64,000 nucleotides of DNA from Clostridia bacterium. Its GTDB lineage: Bacteria > Bacillota > Clostridia > Oscillospirales > CAG-272. Numbering within the stretch: position 1 is the first letter of the stretch; every line of letters begins with the position of its first letter. This document shows, piece after piece, positions 61,626-64,000 of this stretch. The DNA is taken from positions 26,140 through 90,139 of the forward strand of contig JAGBCA010000014.1 in the NCBI GenBank assembly GCA_017938205.1, written 5' to 3'. The notes beneath the pieces were generated by a model. That model saw only the letters and a program-made list of their open reading frames with translations. It was not told the origin of the DNA and searched no databases. The position numbers and the translations under genes were made by a program.

Positions 61626-62291
61626 TTACCAGATTAAAGGTAAAAGTCTGTATTTCACACGCTTTTTATATTCCGAATATCCCAAGAGCCCCTTTTCGAG
61701 AACCTTTTCCTCGTTTCGTATCCGAATCACGATCACGGCAATATACGGCAAAAAGCATAAGATCGACCAAAGCGAGCCGAGCACAACGGGAATTGAGAGA
61801 AAAAGCCAGATCGTTACGGCATACATCGGGTGACGGACAATTCCGTAAAGTCCGGTATCAATTACCTTTTGATCTTCTTCTACCGCGATGGTTCTTGAAA
61901 GGTAGACGTTTTCACGCATCACCTCGGCATAGAGTGCGTATGAAACGAGAAGAACAACAGAGCCACCGATCACGCCCCACAGCGGAATATGCGACCAACC
62001 AAAGCGAAAATCGAGCCCCGCGACGATAAATCCGGAAAGAAATAAAAGCGCGGAAAGCGCAACAACACCCTTTTGTGTTTTTTCCTTTTCCTTGGCGTTC
62101 AGGCGTTTTTCAAGAAGAGTGGGAGCTTTGATAAATAGCACAACACCGAGCACTAGCATCGGAATGAACAAAAGACCGATAAACAACCATGCGTTTTGAT
62201 AGCAAAAGCTCCCTGCGGGCAAGAAAAGCAAGGCGCCCACAAGAACAAGTCCGAGGATAAATTTTGCAAGGGCGTTGAATAAAAGCTTCAT
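61626..62291 (-). CDS. ICMT/PEMT-like membrane methyltransferase
   Basis: A 221-residue protein with about five membrane helices and the C-terminal signature GLYGIVRHPMYAVT, then RIRNEEKVLEKGLLGYSEYKKRV, typical of isoprenylcysteine carboxyl methyltransferase and phospholipid N-methyltransferase families. SAM binds in the membrane-embedded C-terminal part. The bacterial substrate is unknown and probably a lipid or small molecule. GAGGTGAT precedes ATG 62291. It is downstream of the ArsB-like gene but separated by a terminator. Confidence 0.85.
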   Translation of the reverse strand: MKLLFNALAKFILGLVLVGALLFLPAGSFCYQNAWLFIGLLFIPMLVLGVVLFIKAPTLLEKRLNAKEKEKTQKGVVALSALLFLSGFIVAGLDFRFGWSHIPLWGVIGGSVVLLVSYALYAEVMRENVYLSRTIAVEEDQKVIDTGLYGIVRHPMYAVTIWLFLSIPVVLGSLWSILCFLPYIAVIVIRIRNEEKVLEKGLLGYSEYKKRVKYRLLPLIW

Positions 62292-62370
62292 TTTTATCAC
62301 CTCGTGATTCAATTTTCAATTCTTCCTATTCAGTATAGCATAAATAAGTGCATTGTTCAAGAAAAAAATG

Positions 62371-62401
62371 AAAAGGTCTGCATTTTCGTACAGACCTTTA
62401 T
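62371..62401 (-). terminator. Intrinsic terminator of the permease gene
   Basis: Stem AAAGGTCTG/CAGACCTTT, followed on the minus strand by a T-rich run. Confidence 0.85.
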
Positions 62402-62405
62402 TCGA

Positions 62406-63701
62406 TTATATGACCCAGGCAAGGGTTAATAACGCGCTACAAAGCGTTGGAATCAGAACAACGACACCAAATTTAACAAAATCAATGTATCGCATACACA
62501 CGCCTTGTGCTTTCAGCATTGCTCCCCACATAATGCCTGCGAGAGCGCCGATCGGCGTGAGAAGCGCACCGAGGTTAGATCCGATCACGGTTGCATACAA
62601 GGCGCCAAGGCCTCCCTGCTCCGAAACCACCGAGCCCATCAGAACGCTCATGGGAATATTATTCATAATATTGCAAAGGACCGTAGAAAGCACTCCGTAG
62701 GAAATAACCGGCGGAAGCCCCGAAAGGAGCGTTGCAAGCGAGGCGGTCACCCCTTGCTCCGAGAGAGCAAGCACGATCACGAACATACCAAGCATAAAAG
62801 GAATAAGCGTCCAGGGCGCACGGTGCAAGCAGGTCATTAGTGCGGCGGGCTCTTTTCCTTGGATGCGGCTGATGATCAAAGCGCAGATAACAAGCGAGAT
62901 CACTGAAATCAAGGAGATCAACCACATATCAAAGCCAATATAGCCGCCAACGGCAAGCGCAACCGTGCAAATTCCAAGGTGTAAAAGTCCAACGGTAACT
63001 AAGGGACGGTTCATGAAAATATGCGAGCGCGCAAGCTCCGTTTGCATCGGCGCGGACAGCACTTTGGCAAACATCAGATACAGCACGAAAAAGGAAACGA
63101 GACCACACACGAGCGTTGGCAGCCACATAACCGAGGTATAGGTTACAAAATCGATCTCCGCACTGCCCGAAAGATAAATATTCGTTGAATTTCCTATGAT
63201 CAACGCCATGCTCCAGGTATTGGCGGCCACAAATTCCGCAATCAAATACGGCATGGGAGAGATTTTTGCGTTTTTACAAAAATAGCAGATAAAGGGCGTA
63301 AAGGTAAGGATGATTATATCGTTTGAGGTGAACACCGTGAGGATCGAAACGGTGAGATAAAGCGTTAAAAAGAGGCGCTTTTGGCCTTTACCGAAACGAT
63401 GGAGAACTACGTTGGCAACATAGAAAAAGAAGCCGACTGCATCAAGAAAGACGGATAGAACCGTCATGCAAATAAAGAGCACAAGGATCTTCAAGGGATT
63501 GACGGCCGTATCCGCAACGAATGCAGAAAGAACCGCACTTGGTGAAACAAGCCCAAAGACCAGCATCAAAAGAGCTCCGAGCAAGACGATCACAGGATAA
63601 GTATCAATGGAGCGGCCGCCGAGCTTGAATTTTGGAAAGAAGAGGATCGATGCGATCATCAAAGCACAGGTGAGCGCGGCGATCAAAAGCGAAAGCCACA
63701 T
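62406..63701 (-). CDS. ArsB/SLC13-type ion transporter
   Basis: A 431-residue permease with about 11 membrane helices. The SLC13/ArsB family features are TVFTSNDIIILTFTPFI, ANTWSMALIIGNSTNIYLSG in the first half and NIMNNIPMSVLMGS plus IGSNLGALLTPIGAL in the second half, the inverted-repeat hairpin regions that bind the substrate. Members export arsenite or import dicarboxylates, citrate or sulfate. No ars genes are nearby, so the substrate is open. It is the last gene before the rRNA operon end, in the same direction. Confidence 0.82.
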   Translation of the reverse strand: MWLSLLIAALTCALMIASILFFPKFKLGGRSIDTYPVIVLLGALLMLVFGLVSPSAVLSAFVADTAVNPLKILVLFICMTVLSVFLDAVGFFFYVANVVLHRFGKGQKRLFLTLYLTVSILTVFTSNDIIILTFTPFICYFCKNAKISPMPYLIAEFVAANTWSMALIIGNSTNIYLSGSAEIDFVTYTSVMWLPTLVCGLVSFFVLYLMFAKVLSAPMQTELARSHIFMNRPLVTVGLLHLGICTVALAVGGYIGFDMWLISLISVISLVICALIISRIQGKEPAALMTCLHRAPWTLIPFMLGMFVIVLALSEQGVTASLATLLSGLPPVISYGVLSTVLCNIMNNIPMSVLMGSVVSEQGGLGALYATVIGSNLGALLTPIGALAGIMWGAMLKAQGVCMRYIDFVKFGVVVLIPTLCSALLTLAWVI

Positions 63702-63756
63702 AATATCAGCCTCATTTCTGAAAGAAATAATAAATGCAGAAGATTCAAATAGGAAA

Positions 63757-63783
63757 TAAAAAAGGCCTCGCTACTGCGAAACC
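63757..63783 (-). terminator. Probable rRNA operon terminator
   Basis: Minus strand GGTTTCGC-AGTA-GCGAGGCC stem with two G-T pairs, then TTTTTT. Confidence 0.75.
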
Positions 63784-63913
63784 CATCTATATACTAGCAT
63801 ATAAATCAACAATTAGAGTCATTGATTTAAATACCCATTGAAAACCGAACAAAGGGAGAAACGAACACGTTTGCGAAGCGAAGCTTGCTGCGCTTTGCAT
63901 TGGCAAAACAACA

Positions 63914-64000
63914 GTTCAAGCCCTCGGTCTATTAGTATCGTTCAACTGAACACATTACTGTGCTTACATCTACGACCTATCAAACTAGTAGTCTACAAGT
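63914..64000 (-). rRNA. 23S ribosomal RNA, 3' end (partial)
   Basis: The reverse complement reads ACTTGTAGACTACTAG...GATAGGTCGTAGATGTAAGC, then TAATGTGTTCAGTTGAACG and ATACTAATAGACCGAGGGC, the conserved 3' end of Firmicutes 23S rRNA (domain VI). The mature end is placed near 63914 by comparison of this conserved tail. The rest of the gene runs off the window. No 5S gene or tRNA is visible in the 130 bases between here and the terminator at 63757-63783. Confidence 0.95.

Noticed and set aside
63784-63913. 5S rRNA or tRNA in the post-23S spacer
   Set aside because: The spacer is AT-rich and shows neither 5S conserved blocks nor a tRNA cloverleaf.

Overview
The window looks like a chromosomal piece of an uncultured, spore-forming gut Clostridia (Bacillota), roughly 50% GC by eye. 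Evidence: a cotJA-cotJB-cotJC spore-coat operon, strong AGGAGG-type ribosome binding sites, sigma-A promoters with 17-bp spacers, an L-box lysine riboswitch, PlsY, SipW-type signal peptidase, RecD2, ECF-transporter and MocR genes, and a 23S rRNA end of Firmicutes type. Genus and species cannot be read from the sequence. The sequence starts inside a gene and ends inside the 23S rRNA gene (minus strand).

Layout. 1-2.9 kb: a three-gene plus-strand unit: a creatinase-like M24 protein lacking most metal ligands, a GH28-like beta-helix enzyme and a creatininase-family amidohydrolase. 3-8 kb: housekeeping (queG, DUF3006, plsY, a methyltransferase, tsaE, tsaB, rpiB). 7.9-20.2 kb, minus strand: a GH106-like glycosidase, pyridoxal kinase, murA, DUF3810 protease-like protein, acyltransferase, N-acylglucosamine 2-epimerase, a two-component system and cardiolipin synthase. 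20.5-25 kb: an amino-sugar operon (nagB-like, TIM-barrel isomerase, Gfo/Idh/MocA oxidoreductase, nagA, AraC regulator). 25-28.3 kb: FliB-like methylase, stand-alone class II amidotransferase and a low-GC SLOG/XRE pair. 28.4-31.2 kb: AraC regulator and a convincing GH2 beta-glucuronidase. 31.3-42.9 kb, minus strand: DUF1653, a 37-residue membrane peptide, mreB, recD2, prolyl-tRNA editing protein, nfnBA-type flavoproteins, a SipW/TasA-like pair, ligA and cotJABC. 43-45 kb: a hairpin-packed intergenic region, an ECF S component and a divergent, C-terminally truncated MocR regulator. 45-61.5 kb: a carbohydrate island (GH3, two GH20-type enzymes, GH39-like, SASA esterase, GH106-like, GH88) with two AraC regulators and a riboswitch-controlled NhaC-family lysine transporter candidate. 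61.6-64 kb: an ICMT-like methyltransferase, an ArsB/SLC13-type permease and the 23S end.

How it fits together. The glycosidase set (beta-glucuronidase, unsaturated glucuronyl hydrolase GH88, GH20 hexosaminidases, acetylesterase, GH3) releases uronic acids and N-acetylhexosamines. None of the glycosidases shows a signal peptide, so they appear to act on imported oligosaccharides. nagA, nagB and the epimerase would take amino sugars into glycolysis. This points to scavenging of glycosaminoglycan- or mucin-type oligosaccharides. No polysaccharide lyase or sugar transporter is in the window. The least explained elements are non-coding: a 109-bp cloverleaf-forming inverted repeat, a tandem pair of 116-bp units with a covarying hairpin, and a palindrome repeatedly placed just after stop codons.
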